A stretch of 64,000 nucleotides of DNA from Pantoea rwandensis. GTDB taxonomy: Bacteria > Pseudomonadota > Gammaproteobacteria > Enterobacterales > Enterobacteriaceae. The notes under the pieces are model-generated. The model made no database searches. It worked only from the letters and a program-made list of their open reading frames with translations, and had not been told where the DNA came from. The stretch's first letter is position 1. Each line of letters opens with the position of its first letter. Where the stretch lies: assembly GCF_000759475.1 (NCBI RefSeq), contig NZ_CP009454.1, positions 2,790,001 to 2,854,000 of the forward strand, read 5' to 3'. Below are positions 8,921 through 18,702 of the stretch, piece after piece. The position numbers and the translations under genes were made by a program.

Positions 8921-8949
8921 TATCACCCTCTTTTAGCGCGGTTAAATAA

Positions 8950-10044
8950 TTACACCAACTCGCAATCCTTCACATCTGCTGAAGGAGCTAATAGATTTTT
9001 ATCGAACTCACGCAATGGCGCTGTATCACGGATACGCATCGGCCAGTCAGGATTGGCCAGCGCGCTTTTGCCCAGCGCCACAAAATCAGCCCCCTGTTCC
9101 AGTGCCTGTGAGGCACGATGGCAGTCTGACAGCGAGCCATTTGCCACAATGGTCAGACTGGGTGCCACCTCGCGAGCAAGCTGCACCAGCGAGCGTGCAT
9201 TGTCAGTAAACGCGGGTTGTAGCGCGTCATATTCGGTGAGGTGCAGGTAATCAATGCCCGACTCCGCTAACAGGCGGAACACCTGCTTTGCGCCCGCTTC
9301 CCCTTCCCGCCACTTATGGTGGAAATCATTCACTTTACCCTGTGAAATACGCACACCTAAGGTGACATCCTGGCCAATGCGCTGGCGTACCGCTCGGATC
9401 ACCGCCAGGGTCAGCGACAAGCGTGCTGTGATATCGCCACCCCAGCGATCGTGGCGCTGATTGGTGTAATCCGTGAAGAACTGGTCGAGCAGGTAGCCAT
9501 TCGCACCATGAATTTCGATGCCATCAAATCCGGCTATACCAATCGCGCGCGCGGCAGTCTCGGCAAAACTGTCAATTGCCTGCTGAATCTGCTCCTCGCT
9601 CATTTCTGTCGGCAACGCATAGTCGCCATGACCATGGTAAAAGCCCAGCTGTTCTCCGCGCGGTTGCACGGCTGAGGGGGCAAGGGTATCGCGTCGGTAG
9701 ATATTGCCCTGGGAAATCGCGCCTGCATGCATCAGTTGCGCGATGATTTTGCCGCCATGCTGATGCACAGCATCCGTAATGGCACGCCAGCCCGCGACCT
9801 GTCGGCTATTCACTAAACCGGCCTGGAACGCGTAAGTCTGCGACCAGGCTTCATCGATATACAATCCTTCCGTAATGATGGTGCCAAAACCGCCGCGCGC
9901 GAAACGGGTGTAATAGTGCTTCATACGGTCGCCTGGCACGCCATCCACCGTGGCAGAGATGCGTGTCATGGGCGCAACCATGATGCGATTCTTCAATGCG
10001 AGGCGATTTAACGTGCCGCTCTGAAATAAGTGTTTATCGGCCAT
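8950..10044 (-). CDS. NADH:flavin oxidoreductase, old yellow enzyme family
   Basis: A 364-residue FMN-dependent TIM-barrel reductase of alpha,beta-unsaturated carbonyls or related electrophiles. It has LKNRIMVAPMTRIS at the first barrel strand, FGTIITEGLYID, GGKIIAQLMHAG, a FDGIEIHGANGYLLDQFF segment with the usual active-site HGAN, and DFVALGKSALANPDW at the phosphate-binding end. ATG 10044 follows AAGG by seven bases; the longer frame to 10302 runs into the LysR gene and lacks a matching protein start. It is divergent from the LysR-type regulator at 10148, which probably controls it. The physiological substrate is unknown. Confidence 0.88.
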   Translation of the reverse strand: MADKHLFQSGTLNRLALKNRIMVAPMTRISATVDGVPGDRMKHYYTRFARGGFGTIITEGLYIDEAWSQTYAFQAGLVNSRQVAGWRAITDAVHQHGGKIIAQLMHAGAISQGNIYRRDTLAPSAVQPRGEQLGFYHGHGDYALPTEMSEEQIQQAIDSFAETAARAIGIAGFDGIEIHGANGYLLDQFFTDYTNQRHDRWGGDITARLSLTLAVIRAVRQRIGQDVTLGVRISQGKVNDFHHKWREGEAGAKQVFRLLAESGIDYLHLTEYDALQPAFTDNARSLVQLAREVAPSLTIVANGSLSDCHRASQALEQGADFVALGKSALANPDWPMRIRDTAPLREFDKNLLAPSADVKDCELV

Positions 10045-10147
10045 TTTGCCTTGTGCTTCCTGATTATCATCAGTGCGCAGTATAGTGTGTCGCATTAAGC
10101 GCAAAAATGGCCAAAGATGATACGTCTGTATAACGGAAATCGTTAAA

Positions 10148-11029
10148 ATGAACTCCAAAGATATTGAGGTTTTCCTGATGGTGTCGCAAACCCGTAGCCT
10201 GACGCAGGCGGCACGTCGGCTAAATACCACGCCGATGACAGTGTCGCGGCGGCTGGCCTCGCTGGAGGAAGATCTCGGCGTGCGGCTGCTGCACCGCACC
10301 ACCCGCGCTATCGCGCTAACGGTAGAGGGGGAAGAGTTTCTGCCCTACGCTAAATCACTGGCGGAAACCGAGCAGAGCGCACGCAATCTGTTTTCCCCAC
10401 ACCAGCAAGGTGCGACCGGGCAACTGCGTATTACGGCACCTTCAGGATTTGGCCGTCGCACCATCATCCCTTTGTTACCTGCTTTAATGGAGGCGAACCC
10501 CGAACTGCGCATTGAATTTCAGCTCAGTGATGATGTGACCGATCTCGTGGGATTGGGCTACGATGTCGCCATTCGCATTGCACCGCTGCGTGACTCCCGT
10601 CTGGTTGCTCATCGTCTTGCTGACAACCCGCGTATGCTGTGCGCCTCCCCCGATTATCTGCAACGCTTTGGTACGCCTCAGACATTGAATGATCTTCACA
10701 GACATAACTGCCTGCGACTTTCCGGTGTGGTGCAGTGGAGCTTCATCATTGATGGACATATTTCAAGCTTAAGCGTGGAGGGGCGTTTTAGTGGCAGTAA
10801 TGTAGAGGGTGTGCGTACACTCTGTGTGGCCGGCAGCGGCATTGCGCAGTTATCCGAGTGGGACATAAGGGAAGAACTGGCGGCAGGCACACTGGTTGCC
10901 ATCGATCTACTCGATGCCCAACCACAGATGCTCGGTGTTTGGGCGCTGTTTCCCACCACGCGACAATTACCCGCACGCGTGACGGTATTTCTTAATGCGC
11001 TGAAACAAGCAATGGACAAAAACAGATAA
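10148..11029 (+). CDS. LysR-family transcriptional regulator
   Basis: A 293-residue regulator with an N-terminal winged helix-turn-helix (SLTQAARRLNTTPMTVSRRLASLEEDLGVRLLHRTTR, residues ~17-49) and a periplasmic-binding-protein-like effector domain (GQLRITAPSGFGRRTIIPLLP onward). It belongs to the subgroup with a TTRAIALTVEGEEF tail after the helix-turn-helix. It is transcribed away from the flavin oxidoreductase gene across a 103-base gap, the usual arrangement for a LysR activator/repressor and its target. The inducer is unknown. Confidence 0.93.
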   Translation: MNSKDIEVFLMVSQTRSLTQAARRLNTTPMTVSRRLASLEEDLGVRLLHRTTRAIALTVEGEEFLPYAKSLAETEQSARNLFSPHQQGATGQLRITAPSGFGRRTIIPLLPALMEANPELRIEFQLSDDVTDLVGLGYDVAIRIAPLRDSRLVAHRLADNPRMLCASPDYLQRFGTPQTLNDLHRHNCLRLSGVVQWSFIIDGHISSLSVEGRFSGSNVEGVRTLCVAGSGIAQLSEWDIREELAAGTLVAIDLLDAQPQMLGVWALFPTTRQLPARVTVFLNALKQAMDKNR

Positions 11030-11062
11030 ATACCCTGTTCTCGCACCGCCGTTATAAGCTTA

Positions 11063-11081
11063 AATCATTGATTCAATGATT
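11063..11081. promoter_or_regulatory. Perfect 19-base palindrome upstream of the Nudix gene
   Basis: AATCATTGA and TCAATGATT are exact inverted complements around a single T, ending 19 bases before the TTG start and 8 bases before the GGAGG. It may be an operator or an mRNA hairpin affecting the ribosome site. No known regulator consensus is recognised. Confidence 0.5.
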
Positions 11082-11100
11082 CACTTCATGGAGGCCCATC

Positions 11101-11646
11101 TTGAAACCTGAAATTCACACCCTCGCATCGACAGAAATCTATCGCAATCGCTGGATGACGCTTAAAGAAGATAAAATTCAACGGGCGGATGGCAGTGAAG
11201 GCATCTACTCAGTGATTGAAAAGAACGATTTTGTAGTGATTCTTCCAGTAGAGCAGGACAGTATTTTCGTGGTGGAGCAGTACCGTTATCCCATCAGTGA
11301 ACGCACCATTGAGCTTCCCCAGGGCAGTTGGGAACTCGACCCTGGCGCCACACCCGAAGCGCTGGCCGCTGGCGAGTTGCAAGAAGAGACCGGGTTAATT
11401 GCCGATCGCTGGCAGTATATTGGCTATCAAAAACTGGCACAGGGATATTCAGCGCAGGGATACCACATCTACCTTGCCAGCGAGTTGCGCTATCAGGGAC
11501 AAAGCCTGGATGCGGAAGAAGTTGGGCTGACCGCGCGAAAAATGAAGATCAGCGAGTTTCTGCAACTGGTGTTGGCAGGGAAAGTCACCGATGCCACCTC
11601 CGTGACCGCGTTTTTGCTGGCGCGGGCGAAAGGGTTGATAGATTAA
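11101..11646 (+). CDS. Nudix hydrolase, ADP-ribose-pyrophosphatase-like
   Basis: This 181-residue protein probably hydrolyses a nucleoside diphosphate linked to another group, such as ADP-ribose or a nucleotide sugar. It has the family lead-in FVVEQYRYPISERTIELPQGSWE and the Nudix helix GELQEETGL, where the canonical Arg before Glu is Gly and the loop between the first Gly and the helix is two residues longer than the standard box. This variant recurs in a LPQGSWE subfamily and keeps the metal-binding EExG core. The start is TTG at 11101, supported by a strong GGAGG six bases upstream and no better ATG. It appears to be a single-gene unit. Confidence 0.87.
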   Translation: MKPEIHTLASTEIYRNRWMTLKEDKIQRADGSEGIYSVIEKNDFVVILPVEQDSIFVVEQYRYPISERTIELPQGSWELDPGATPEALAAGELQEETGLIADRWQYIGYQKLAQGYSAQGYHIYLASELRYQGQSLDAEEVGLTARKMKISEFLQLVLAGKVTDATSVTAFLLARAKGLID

Positions 11647-11788
11647 TTAAAAGTTAAGTTTGAGGCGTCGTTCATGAATAATGAACTGATGAAGTTATTG
11701 CGTGTTATTCCCAGGGCGCACTGCCAAGGCCGGACGCCGTGAGTTTGAGGAGTACGCATTGCTGCACACTCCTCCTTAAGGCTGACGA

Positions 11789-14182
11789 TTAGTGACTCGC
11801 GATGTCCGCCAGCACCTTTTGCGCATCCGCTTTTTCAACCGCTACGCCATCAATATAAAGCTGGCGCCGTTCTCCGGCTGGCAAGGCGATCTGCAGCGTT
11901 TTCCAGGCAGGCTGGTAATCGCCTTTACGTTGGAAACTCAGGTGAATCGCTTCGGCATCGCTGCGCATTTCCCAGCTTAACCACAAGGCGTTGCCCTGCT
12001 GATAACCCCAGGACTCACCGTCATCTTCAAATACCAGGCCTTTGCTCTCGCCTTTACCCTGTAATGGATAAAGTTGCAGCGTGCGACGGTCATCCGCTTG
12101 CGCATCCACATGACGCAAACGCTGACTGAGCGGCAATGCAGCGCCGGCTCGCACCAACATCGGCTGGGTTTCCAGCGGTGCTGGCAGGGTGATCCACTGA
12201 CCGCCGCTGTACCACTGTTGCGTCGCAAAGTCATACCAGCCTGTTTGGTTATCTGGCAGCCACAAACGGCGTTCACGCTGTCCTGCTTCCACCACGCTGG
12301 CCACCAACAGATCGCGACCCAGCATAAACTCATCGCACTCAGCGAAGGTCTGTTTATCCTGCTCATGATCGAGGAACGTTGGGCGCAGCATCGGCTCATC
12401 ATCAGCATGTGCTTGCCACAGCAAAGTATAGAGGTAGGGCAGCAGGCGATAACGCAGTTCAATCGCAGCACGAATCGCAGGGGTGACTGTCGGATACATC
12501 CAGGGTTCATTCACCGTGTGATCGTCATTCCACGAGTGAATGGTGAAACGCGGATGCATCACGCCGTTTTGCACCCAACGCACGAACAATTCTGCATCCG
12601 GCTTATCACCCGAGAAACCACCCACGTCATGACCCACGTTGTACAGTCCCGACAAACTCATCCCCAAGCCCATGCGGATGTTGTAACGCAGTGACGTCCA
12701 GTTTGTACGGTTATCACCACTCCAGGTTTGCACATAGCGTTGCATGCCGGCGCAGCCAGAACGCGAGATCAGGAAAGGACGCTTCTCTGGGGCAAAACGC
12801 TGCTGCGCTTCCATTGACGCACGCATCATCAGTAATGGCATCACCGGGCGAATATGCTTGATGGCAATGGGTGTGCCGAAACCGTGGCAGCGCGCTTCAC
12901 CATCCCACACTTCATATTCGTTGTTGTCGTTCCAGGTAGAGTCAATGCCCTTCTCCAGCAGTTGTTGGGTGACATTTTCCTGCCACCAGGCCACCGCCTG
13001 CGGATGGGTAAAATCGAGATGTGAACCTTCATCGTCCCAGAACACCGAGCGCTCTGGCGCATCCTGTTCCGAATCACGGATAAACAAACCTTGCGCCGCA
13101 ACTTCTTCGTAGCGCGGATGGTCCTGCAATAAGCAAGGCTTGATGTTGGCTGCCAAGCGCAAACCGGCATCGTGAAACGCCTGGCTCATCACTTCCGGTT
13201 GCGGCACCTTGTCGTAGTTCCAGTTGAACACATAACGTTTGTTATTAATCGAGGTGTAACCCGATGACAGCTGGAAGGAGTCGCATGGAATGTCGTGCTG
13301 TTCGCACAACCGGATGAATTTCATCAGCTGATTCTGCGCGTCCGGTGCATCGGTGTAGTGCATGGTGGAGCCGCTGTAACCCAGGCTCCATTTCGGGCCA
13401 AACAGCGTTTTACCGGTCAGACGCACAAAGGCTTTGGTGACATCCAGCACTTTGCTGCCAACAAACAGATAGTAATCAATATCGCCACTTTCAGCCTGCC
13501 AGCGGCGATAAGGCTGATGGTAGTTATCTAACTCATTACCGAGATCGAACCAGCTGCTGCTGAGGTTATCGTAGTAAAGGCCAAAGCTCACTTCGCTGCG
13601 GCGCGTAATGGTAAAGGGTACATGTTTGTACAGCGGATCGGTTGAAGAGGCGTTATAACCCATCGCATCAAGGTTACGCATTTCATAACGCTTGCCATTG
13701 CGCTGCAGGTCACCGGCTTTCTCGCCCAGGCCGTAATAGGCATCGTCATTCATACGACGCTGGTAGTGCGCCACGCCATCGCCGTGCGCGTTAATCAGGT
13801 AGGCACTGGTTGGGCGGTCGCAGGTCAGCAGTTGCCAGGCGCCAGCGCTATCACGATGTTGCCACTCCAGCGCCAACGGCTGATGGACAATCACGCGCAG
13901 CACATCGGTGGAGACCACCAGCGTATCGCCCTCTTCTTCCAGCGTGAATCCTGGCAGGGTAAAGCCTGCCAGACTGTCACGCGGACGCCCTTCCCACGGC
14001 ACATCGCTGTCTGGCGCAATGCTCCAGGTGCGGTCCAGCGCATAGCCGCTTTGGCGTTTAATCGAGACACGGAACATGCCAGATTCCAGCACATACAGGT
14101 TCAGCGTGTATTTTCCATCGACGGTTAACGCAACATGGTGTTGATCAGAATGTGTGAGTGACCAATTCTTTAAGGTTTTCAT
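11789..14182 (-). CDS. Glycoside hydrolase family 31 (alpha-glycosidase)
   Basis: A 797-residue GH31 enzyme, cytoplasmic (no signal peptide), cleaving a terminal alpha-linked sugar. N-terminal beta domains lead to a TIM barrel. The nucleophile region, about residue 417, reads DSTWNDNNEYEVWDG with Asp in WND. The acid/base region reads RSGCAGMQRYVQTWSGDNRTNWTSLRYNI, and YNVGHDVGGFSGDKPDAELFVRWVQNGVMHPRFTIHS is strongly GH31. It lies 15 bases after the MFS transporter gene, forming a two-gene operon divergent from uxuA. That context suggests it frees a hexuronate or another sugar from an imported alpha-glycoside, but the GH31 family is mainly known for alpha-glucosidases and alpha-xylosidases. 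The true substrate is open. Confidence 0.9.
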   Translation of the reverse strand: MKTLKNWSLTHSDQHHVALTVDGKYTLNLYVLESGMFRVSIKRQSGYALDRTWSIAPDSDVPWEGRPRDSLAGFTLPGFTLEEEGDTLVVSTDVLRVIVHQPLALEWQHRDSAGAWQLLTCDRPTSAYLINAHGDGVAHYQRRMNDDAYYGLGEKAGDLQRNGKRYEMRNLDAMGYNASSTDPLYKHVPFTITRRSEVSFGLYYDNLSSSWFDLGNELDNYHQPYRRWQAESGDIDYYLFVGSKVLDVTKAFVRLTGKTLFGPKWSLGYSGSTMHYTDAPDAQNQLMKFIRLCEQHDIPCDSFQLSSGYTSINNKRYVFNWNYDKVPQPEVMSQAFHDAGLRLAANIKPCLLQDHPRYEEVAAQGLFIRDSEQDAPERSVFWDDEGSHLDFTHPQAVAWWQENVTQQLLEKGIDSTWNDNNEYEVWDGEARCHGFGTPIAIKHIRPVMPLLMMRASMEAQQRFAPEKRPFLISRSGCAGMQRYVQTWSGDNRTNWTSLRYNIRMGLGMSLSGLYNVGHDVGGFSGDKPDAELFVRWVQNGVMHPRFTIHSWNDDHTVNEPWMYPTVTPAIRAAIELRYRLLPYLYTLLWQAHADDEPMLRPTFLDHEQDKQTFAECDEFMLGRDLLVASVVEAGQRERRLWLPDNQTGWYDFATQQWYSGGQWITLPAPLETQPMLVRAGAALPLSQRLRHVDAQADDRRTLQLYPLQGKGESKGLVFEDDGESWGYQQGNALWLSWEMRSDAEAIHLSFQRKGDYQPAWKTLQIALPAGERRQLYIDGVAVEKADAQKVLADIASH

Positions 14183-14197
14183 TGTTACCTACTTTAT

Positions 14198-15499
14198 TCA
14201 GGCGCGCTGCGCGCGACGTTCAGCAATAAATGCAATCAGGAAGACCGCGCCAATCAGGTCGAAGAAGCCCATGGCGACAAACAGCGGGTTAAAGCCAATC
14301 TTGTCGGCGGTGACGCCGATCACCAGTGAGAACAGGAAGCTGGAGATCCACGCGAAGGAACCGCGCATACCGTTGACGGTGGCCATCTGGCCCTTATCGA
14401 ATTTCTCCACTACCAGCGCGCTGAGCATGCAGGAGATGATCTGGTGACCGAAACCGCCAATCGAGATCAGCGCAATTGCGACGTAGGGATCTTTAGTCAT
14501 CGCCACCAGCGCGAGGGAGAGCATCAGGAAAGCGCCGGTGACCGAGCTGGCGACCACGGAGTTGACCAGTCCAAAACCAAACAGACGGGTGTAGAGACGC
14601 GTCAGATAGCCACTGGCCACACTGCCGAGGTCCGCAGCGAGGAACGGCATCCAGGCAAACATGGCGATCTGCTTGAGATCCATCCCGAGATCTTTCGCCA
14701 GATAGAGCGGCACCCAAAAACTCAGTACGCCCCACGCCGGTTCAGCCATAAAAGCGGGAATGGCGATACCGTAAAAACGTTTATTCTTTGAAACGCTTTT
14801 CAGTGCCTTGAAGAAAGGGAGTTTGACGGCGGGAGGTTCATTATCCTGACGAATGAATTCGAGTTCCGATGTAGACAGATTGGGATGAATTTCCGGATCG
14901 CGATACAGCAACCACCAGAGCACCACCCACGCCAGCGCCAGGCAACCGGTGAACAGGAAAGCGCCCTGCCAGCCGAAAGAGGCGTGCGCGAAGTAGATGA
15001 TGGGCGGTGCCAGCATCGCACCAATTGAGAAGCCCACACCCGCCCAACCCGCTGCAACCGGACGCTCTTTTTTCGGGAACCATTCGCCTAACACTTTGGC
15101 GTTGGCAGGTGTTGCCGCAGCTTCCGCGCCACCCATGACAAAGCGCAGAATAGCAAGATGCACCCAGCTCGCTGCCCCGGCATGGAACAGACAGGCAACC
15201 GCCCAGACCGAAGCACAAATCAGGAAGCCGACTTTGAGGCCGATGACATCAATCAGCCAGCCGCAAATCGGTTGAAAGAAGGTATACGCCAGCTGAAACG
15301 CACCGACGATCCATGAATATTGTTCAGTGGTGATGCCCAGGCTGGTTTTCAGCTCAGGTGCCAGAATGCCCAATGAGTTACGCGTGATGTAGTTGACGGT
15401 AACGCCCGCTAAGAACAACACCAATACCCACCAGCGCAAATTGCGGAAGGTGCGTTTGCTGCCAGCGGCAGCGATCCCTGGATTCAAACTGCGGTTCAT
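14198..15499 (-). CDS. MFS transporter, hexuronate (ExuT-like) anion:cation symporter branch
   Basis: This 433-residue permease has twelve hydrophobic segments. The first carries VTVNYITRNSLGILAPELK, the anion:cation symporter signature seen in ExuT and GudP. The GGAEAAATPANAKVLGEWFPKKER stretch is also typical. ATG 15499 has GGAG six bases upstream; a TTG at 15511 precedes it. It is the first gene of an operon with GH31 and faces uxuA across a 373-base promoter region containing UxuR-like operators, so it is likely a hexuronate or uronate-glycoside carrier. Confidence 0.88.
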   Translation of the reverse strand: MNRSLNPGIAAAGSKRTFRNLRWWVLVLFLAGVTVNYITRNSLGILAPELKTSLGITTEQYSWIVGAFQLAYTFFQPICGWLIDVIGLKVGFLICASVWAVACLFHAGAASWVHLAILRFVMGGAEAAATPANAKVLGEWFPKKERPVAAGWAGVGFSIGAMLAPPIIYFAHASFGWQGAFLFTGCLALAWVVLWWLLYRDPEIHPNLSTSELEFIRQDNEPPAVKLPFFKALKSVSKNKRFYGIAIPAFMAEPAWGVLSFWVPLYLAKDLGMDLKQIAMFAWMPFLAADLGSVASGYLTRLYTRLFGFGLVNSVVASSVTGAFLMLSLALVAMTKDPYVAIALISIGGFGHQIISCMLSALVVEKFDKGQMATVNGMRGSFAWISSFLFSLVIGVTADKIGFNPLFVAMGFFDLIGAVFLIAFIAERRAQRA

Positions 15500-15707
15500 C
15501 TGGTTCTCCAATCTTTATTAACATCATGAGCTTACAAATCCTGTGATCTTTGCGCGGGCATCGATAAACCGGAAATATCGCTGGCTGCCGCACAGGAATT
15601 GCTGCTTGTTGTTGAGGAGCGACTTCAGTGAGTCATCTCTAACCATCCGCCAGGAGTGAACCACAGATGCTGAATCTGGTCGCCAGTAAGATGCCGCATT
15701 TGTGATC

Positions 15708-15730
15708 TGGTTAACCAAAATGGCTAACCA
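15708..15730. promoter_or_regulatory. Paired UxuR/ExuR-like operators between the MFS-GH31 and uxuA promoters
   Basis: TGGTTAACCA (15708-15717, a perfect palindrome) and TGGCTAACCA (15721-15730) sit 13 bases apart centre to centre. Both carry the TGG-N4-CCA core of the enterobacterial UxuR/ExuR operator. A third partial copy, AGGTCAACCA, is at 15813-15822. The uxuR gene is in the same cluster. Nothing else definite is seen in the 15500-15872 gap. Confidence 0.6.
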
Positions 15731-15872
15731 GGTTGACATCCGCTGTCAAAGAGTCGAATTTTAGGGCCTGAAAGCGCAATTCATGTCATAAACAGTGCGC
15801 TAACTGATAAATAGGTCAACCAATATAAGAATCGTCTTGAGTTTCATCTCAGGGCCGAGAAGAGGTAACAAC

Positions 15873-17051
15873 ATGAAGCAGACCTGGCGCTGGTATGGCC
15901 CAAATGATCCCGTTTCTCTTGCCGATGCACGACAGGCTGGCGCGACCGGCATCGTCACCGCCCTGCACCACATCCCTAACGGCGAAGTGTGGTCGGTGGA
16001 CGAAATTATGCAGCGTAAAGCCATCGTGGAAGCCGCTGGTCTGGTGTGGTCAGTGGTGGAAAGCGTGCCGATTCACGAAGAGATCAAAACCGGCAGCGGT
16101 GAGTGTCAGAAGTGGATCAGTCATTATCAGCAGTCTCTGCGAAATCTGGCGCAATGCGGTATCAAAACAGTCTGCTACAACTTCATGCCGATCCTCGACT
16201 GGACGCGCACGGACCTTGAATATCTGTTACCCGATGGCGCGAAAGCGCTGCGCTTTGATCAGATCGAATTTGCCGTGTTTGAACTGCACATTTTGCAACG
16301 TCCCGGTGCGGAGAAGGATTACAGCGCCACTGAAATAGCGCAGGCAGCTGAGCGTTTCGCCACCATGAGCGAAGCGCATAAAACCCGCCTGACGCGCAAT
16401 ATCATCGCGGGTTTACCGGGTGCAGAAGAAGGTTACACGCTGGACCAGTTCCGTGCGCAATTAGCCCGTTATGACGGTATCGGCAAAGCTGAGTTACGTG
16501 AAAACTTCGCTACCTTCCTGCGCGCCATTATTCCGGTAGCAGAAGAAGTCGGCATTCGTATGGCTGTTCACCCGGATGATCCACCTCGTCCGATTCTTGG
16601 TTTACCGCGTATTGTCTCCCATGCAGAAGACTTGCAGTGGATGATCGATACCGTACCCAGTCCGGCGAATGGGTTCACCATGTGCACCGGTTCTTATGGC
16701 GTCTTAGCTGAAAACGATCTCGCCGGCATGGTGAAGCGTTTTGGTCCGCGTATCTACTTCGCGCACTTGCGGTCAACCAAACGCGAAGAGAATCCAAACA
16801 CCTTCCACGAGGCGGCGCATTTGGGCGGCGATGTCGACATGTTCGCCGTGATCAAAGCGATTGCTGAAGAAGAACATCGCCGTAAAGCGGCCGGTCAGGA
16901 GGATTTGATTCCGATGCGCCCTGATCATGGTCACCAGATGCTCGACGATTTAAGAAAGAAAACCAACCCCGGCTATTCCGCCATTGGTCGTCTGAAAGGG
17001 TTGGCGGAAATTCGCGGTGTGGAGCTGGCGATCCATCGCGCTTATTTCTGA
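15873..17051 (+). CDS. uxuA: Mannonate dehydratase
   Basis: UxuA dehydrates D-mannonate to 2-keto-3-deoxygluconate in the glucuronate branch. The 392-residue product is close to the usual 394. It starts [37 protein letters not shown], the characteristic UxuA opening, and has the metal-site strands [15 protein letters not shown] and [13 protein letters not shown] 15873 is preceded by AGAGGT; the frame open from 15837 has no equivalent. It leads the run uxuA-uxuB-uxaC-uxuR and is followed by a hairpin-rich repeat region before uxuB. Confidence 0.97.
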   Translation: MKQTWRWYGPNDPVSLADARQAGATGIVTALHHIPNGEVWSVDEIMQRKAIVEAAGLVWSVVESVPIHEEIKTGSGECQKWISHYQQSLRNLAQCGIKTVCYNFMPILDWTRTDLEYLLPDGAKALRFDQIEFAVFELHILQRPGAEKDYSATEIAQAAERFATMSEAHKTRLTRNIIAGLPGAEEGYTLDQFRAQLARYDGIGKAELRENFATFLRAIIPVAEEVGIRMAVHPDDPPRPILGLPRIVSHAEDLQWMIDTVPSPANGFTMCTGSYGVLAENDLAGMVKRFGPRIYFAHLRSTKREENPNTFHEAAHLGGDVDMFAVIKAIAEEEHRRKAAGQEDLIPMRPDHGHQMLDDLRKKTNPGYSAIGRLKGLAEIRGVELAIHRAYF

Positions 17052-17068
17052 AAGCTTAGCGCCGTTGT

Positions 17069-17202
17069 GGTCGCCATAAATGGCGACCCTATAATCCATC
17101 GGTAGGCTGTAGGGGACATCCCCCCAAAATCCACCGGTAGGCCATATGGGGCCTCTCCCTAACATGCATCGGTCCGATGTAGGGTGCGCATTTATGCGCA
17201 TC
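17069..17202. repeat. Array of short hairpin repeats between uxuA and uxuB
   Basis: Four or so hairpins follow each other: GGTCGCCA-taaa-TGGCGACC (17069-17088, perfect), a GGGGACATCCCC-type stem (about 17112-17123), AGGCC...GGCCT (17139-17154) and GGTGCGCATTTATGCGCATC (17183-17202). They are joined by related units ATCCATCGGTAGG, ATCCACCGGTAGG and GCATCGGTCCGATGTAGG. This resembles REP/BIME-type intergenic repeats. The array sits inside an operon, so it may affect mRNA processing or stability between uxuA and uxuB. Confidence 0.75.
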
Positions 17203-17220
17203 GGGTCGAATGGAGTTTAC

Positions 17221-18702
17221 ATGGAACACAACCTTGCCAATGGCGAGCTAAACGTCACCCGCCCCGCCTGGAATCATCAGCGGCTGGTGCCGCGTATTGT
17301 GCATATCGGCTGTGGCGCCTTTCATCGCGCGCATCAGGCGTTGTATCTGCATCATCTGCTTGAAATCAGCGACACTGACTGGGGCATTTGTGAGGTCAAC
17401 CTGATGTCGGCGAGCGGCAAACTGTTGGTCGAACAACTGCGCCAGCAAGACCTGCTCTACAGCGTGACGGAAAAAGGTGCCAAGCAAAACGACGTTCACC
17501 TCGTTGCGGCCATCAAAGAAGCCTTGCACCCTGCACTGGATGGACACGACGGCATTATCGACGCGCTGGCTCGTCCGGAAACCGCTATCGTTTCATTGAC
17601 GGTGACGGAAAAAGGCTATTGCACTCAAGGTGCCAACGGTGAGTTGGATGCTGACAATACGTTGATAAAACATGATATTGCGCACCCCACGACGCCGAAA
17701 TCTGCCATTGGTTTCATCGTCGAAGCATTACGTGTTCGTCGTGAACGCGGTGTTGGGCCGTTTACGGTGCTCTCCTGCGACAACCTGCGCGATAACGGCC
17801 ATGTGGCGCGCGCCGCTGTGGTAGGCCTGGCGCAGTTGCGCGATGCGGCACTGGCGCATTGGATTGATAAGAACGTGACATTCCCCAGCAGCATGGTTGA
17901 CCGCATCGTTCCCGCGGTGACAGATGAAACCCAACAGGAAATTCGTGCGCTACTGGGCGTAGACGATCCCTGCGGCGTGGCCTGTGAGCCGTTTCGCCAA
18001 TGGGTGATCGAAGATAAGTTTGTCAACGGTCGCCCAGAATGGGATCGCGTTGGCGCGCAGTTTGTGACCGACGTTGCGCCATTTGAAATGATGAAACTGC
18101 GTATGCTCAACGGCAGTCACTCATTTCTTGCCTACCTCGGGTATTTGGGCGGCTGTGAAACCATCGCTGACACCATGCAACTCCCGACCTATCGCCAGGC
18201 GGCATTGGCACTGATGATGCAGGAGCAGGCACCTACGCTGTCGATGCCTGAGGGGATCGATCTGCAAGCCTATGCCAGCCAGTTGATTGAGCGTTTTAGC
18301 AACCCTTCCCTGCGCCATCGAACGCAACAGATTGCGATGGATGGAAGTCAGAAGCTGCCACAGCGCTGGCTCGATTCCGTGCGCTATCACTTGCTGCAGG
18401 GCAGTGACTATCGCCACTTGATACTGGGCATTGCTGGCTGGATGCATTACGTACTCGGACAAAATGAACGAGGTGAAGCGTTTGATGTGGTTGACCCATT
18501 AATTGCCACGCTAAAAGACATCAACCAGCACACGCCAGAAGGCGACGCGCGTATTCGCGCCCTGCTCGCCGTGAGAACCATTTTTGGAGACGATTTGCCC
18601 GCCAATCCGGGCTTCGTCAGCCATCTTCAACAGGTGTACGCGCAACTTTGCCAGCATGGTGCCCGCGCCGCCGTTGCATCCCTGAATCAGGAGCCGAAAT
18701 GA
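17221..18702 (+). CDS. uxuB: Fructuronate reductase (mannitol dehydrogenase family)
   Basis: This enzyme reduces D-fructuronate to D-mannonate with NADH. The product has 493 residues (family about 486). The opening [23 protein letters not shown] is the nucleotide-binding region typical of UxuB. The centre has [23 protein letters not shown], and the catalytic block [20 protein letters not shown] carries the Lys and Asn-Gly-x-His of the polyol dehydrogenase family. ATG 17221 has GGAG in the right place. Its stop overlaps the uxaC start (ATGA). It could in principle act on tagaturonate (UxaB role), but the neighbours favour UxuB. Confidence 0.93.
   Translation: MEHNLANGELNVTRPAWNHQRLVPRIVHIGCGAFHRAHQALYLHHLLEISDTDWGICEVNLMSASGKLLVEQLRQQDLLYSVTEKGAKQNDVHLVAAIKEALHPALDGHDGIIDALARPETAIVSLTVTEKGYCTQGANGELDADNTLIKHDIAHPTTPKSAIGFIVEALRVRRERGVGPFTVLSCDNLRDNGHVARAAVVGLAQLRDAALAHWIDKNVTFPSSMVDRIVPAVTDETQQEIRALLGVDDPCGVACEPFRQWVIEDKFVNGRPEWDRVGAQFVTDVAPFEMMKLRMLNGSHSFLAYLGYLGGCETIADTMQLPTYRQAALALMMQEQAPTLSMPEGIDLQAYASQLIERFSNPSLRHRTQQIAMDGSQKLPQRWLDSVRYHLLQGSDYRHLILGIAGWMHYVLGQNERGEAFDVVDPLIATLKDINQHTPEGDARIRALLAVRTIFGDDLPANPGFVSHLQQVYAQLCQHGARAAVASLNQEPK

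Noticed and set aside
12074..12694. Long + strand frames opposite the GH31 gene
   Set aside because: They are antisense shadows of a clearly conserved GH31 protein and resemble no known family.
17069..17202. CRISPR array
   Set aside because: The repeated units are unequal hairpins with no regular spacers and there are no cas genes.
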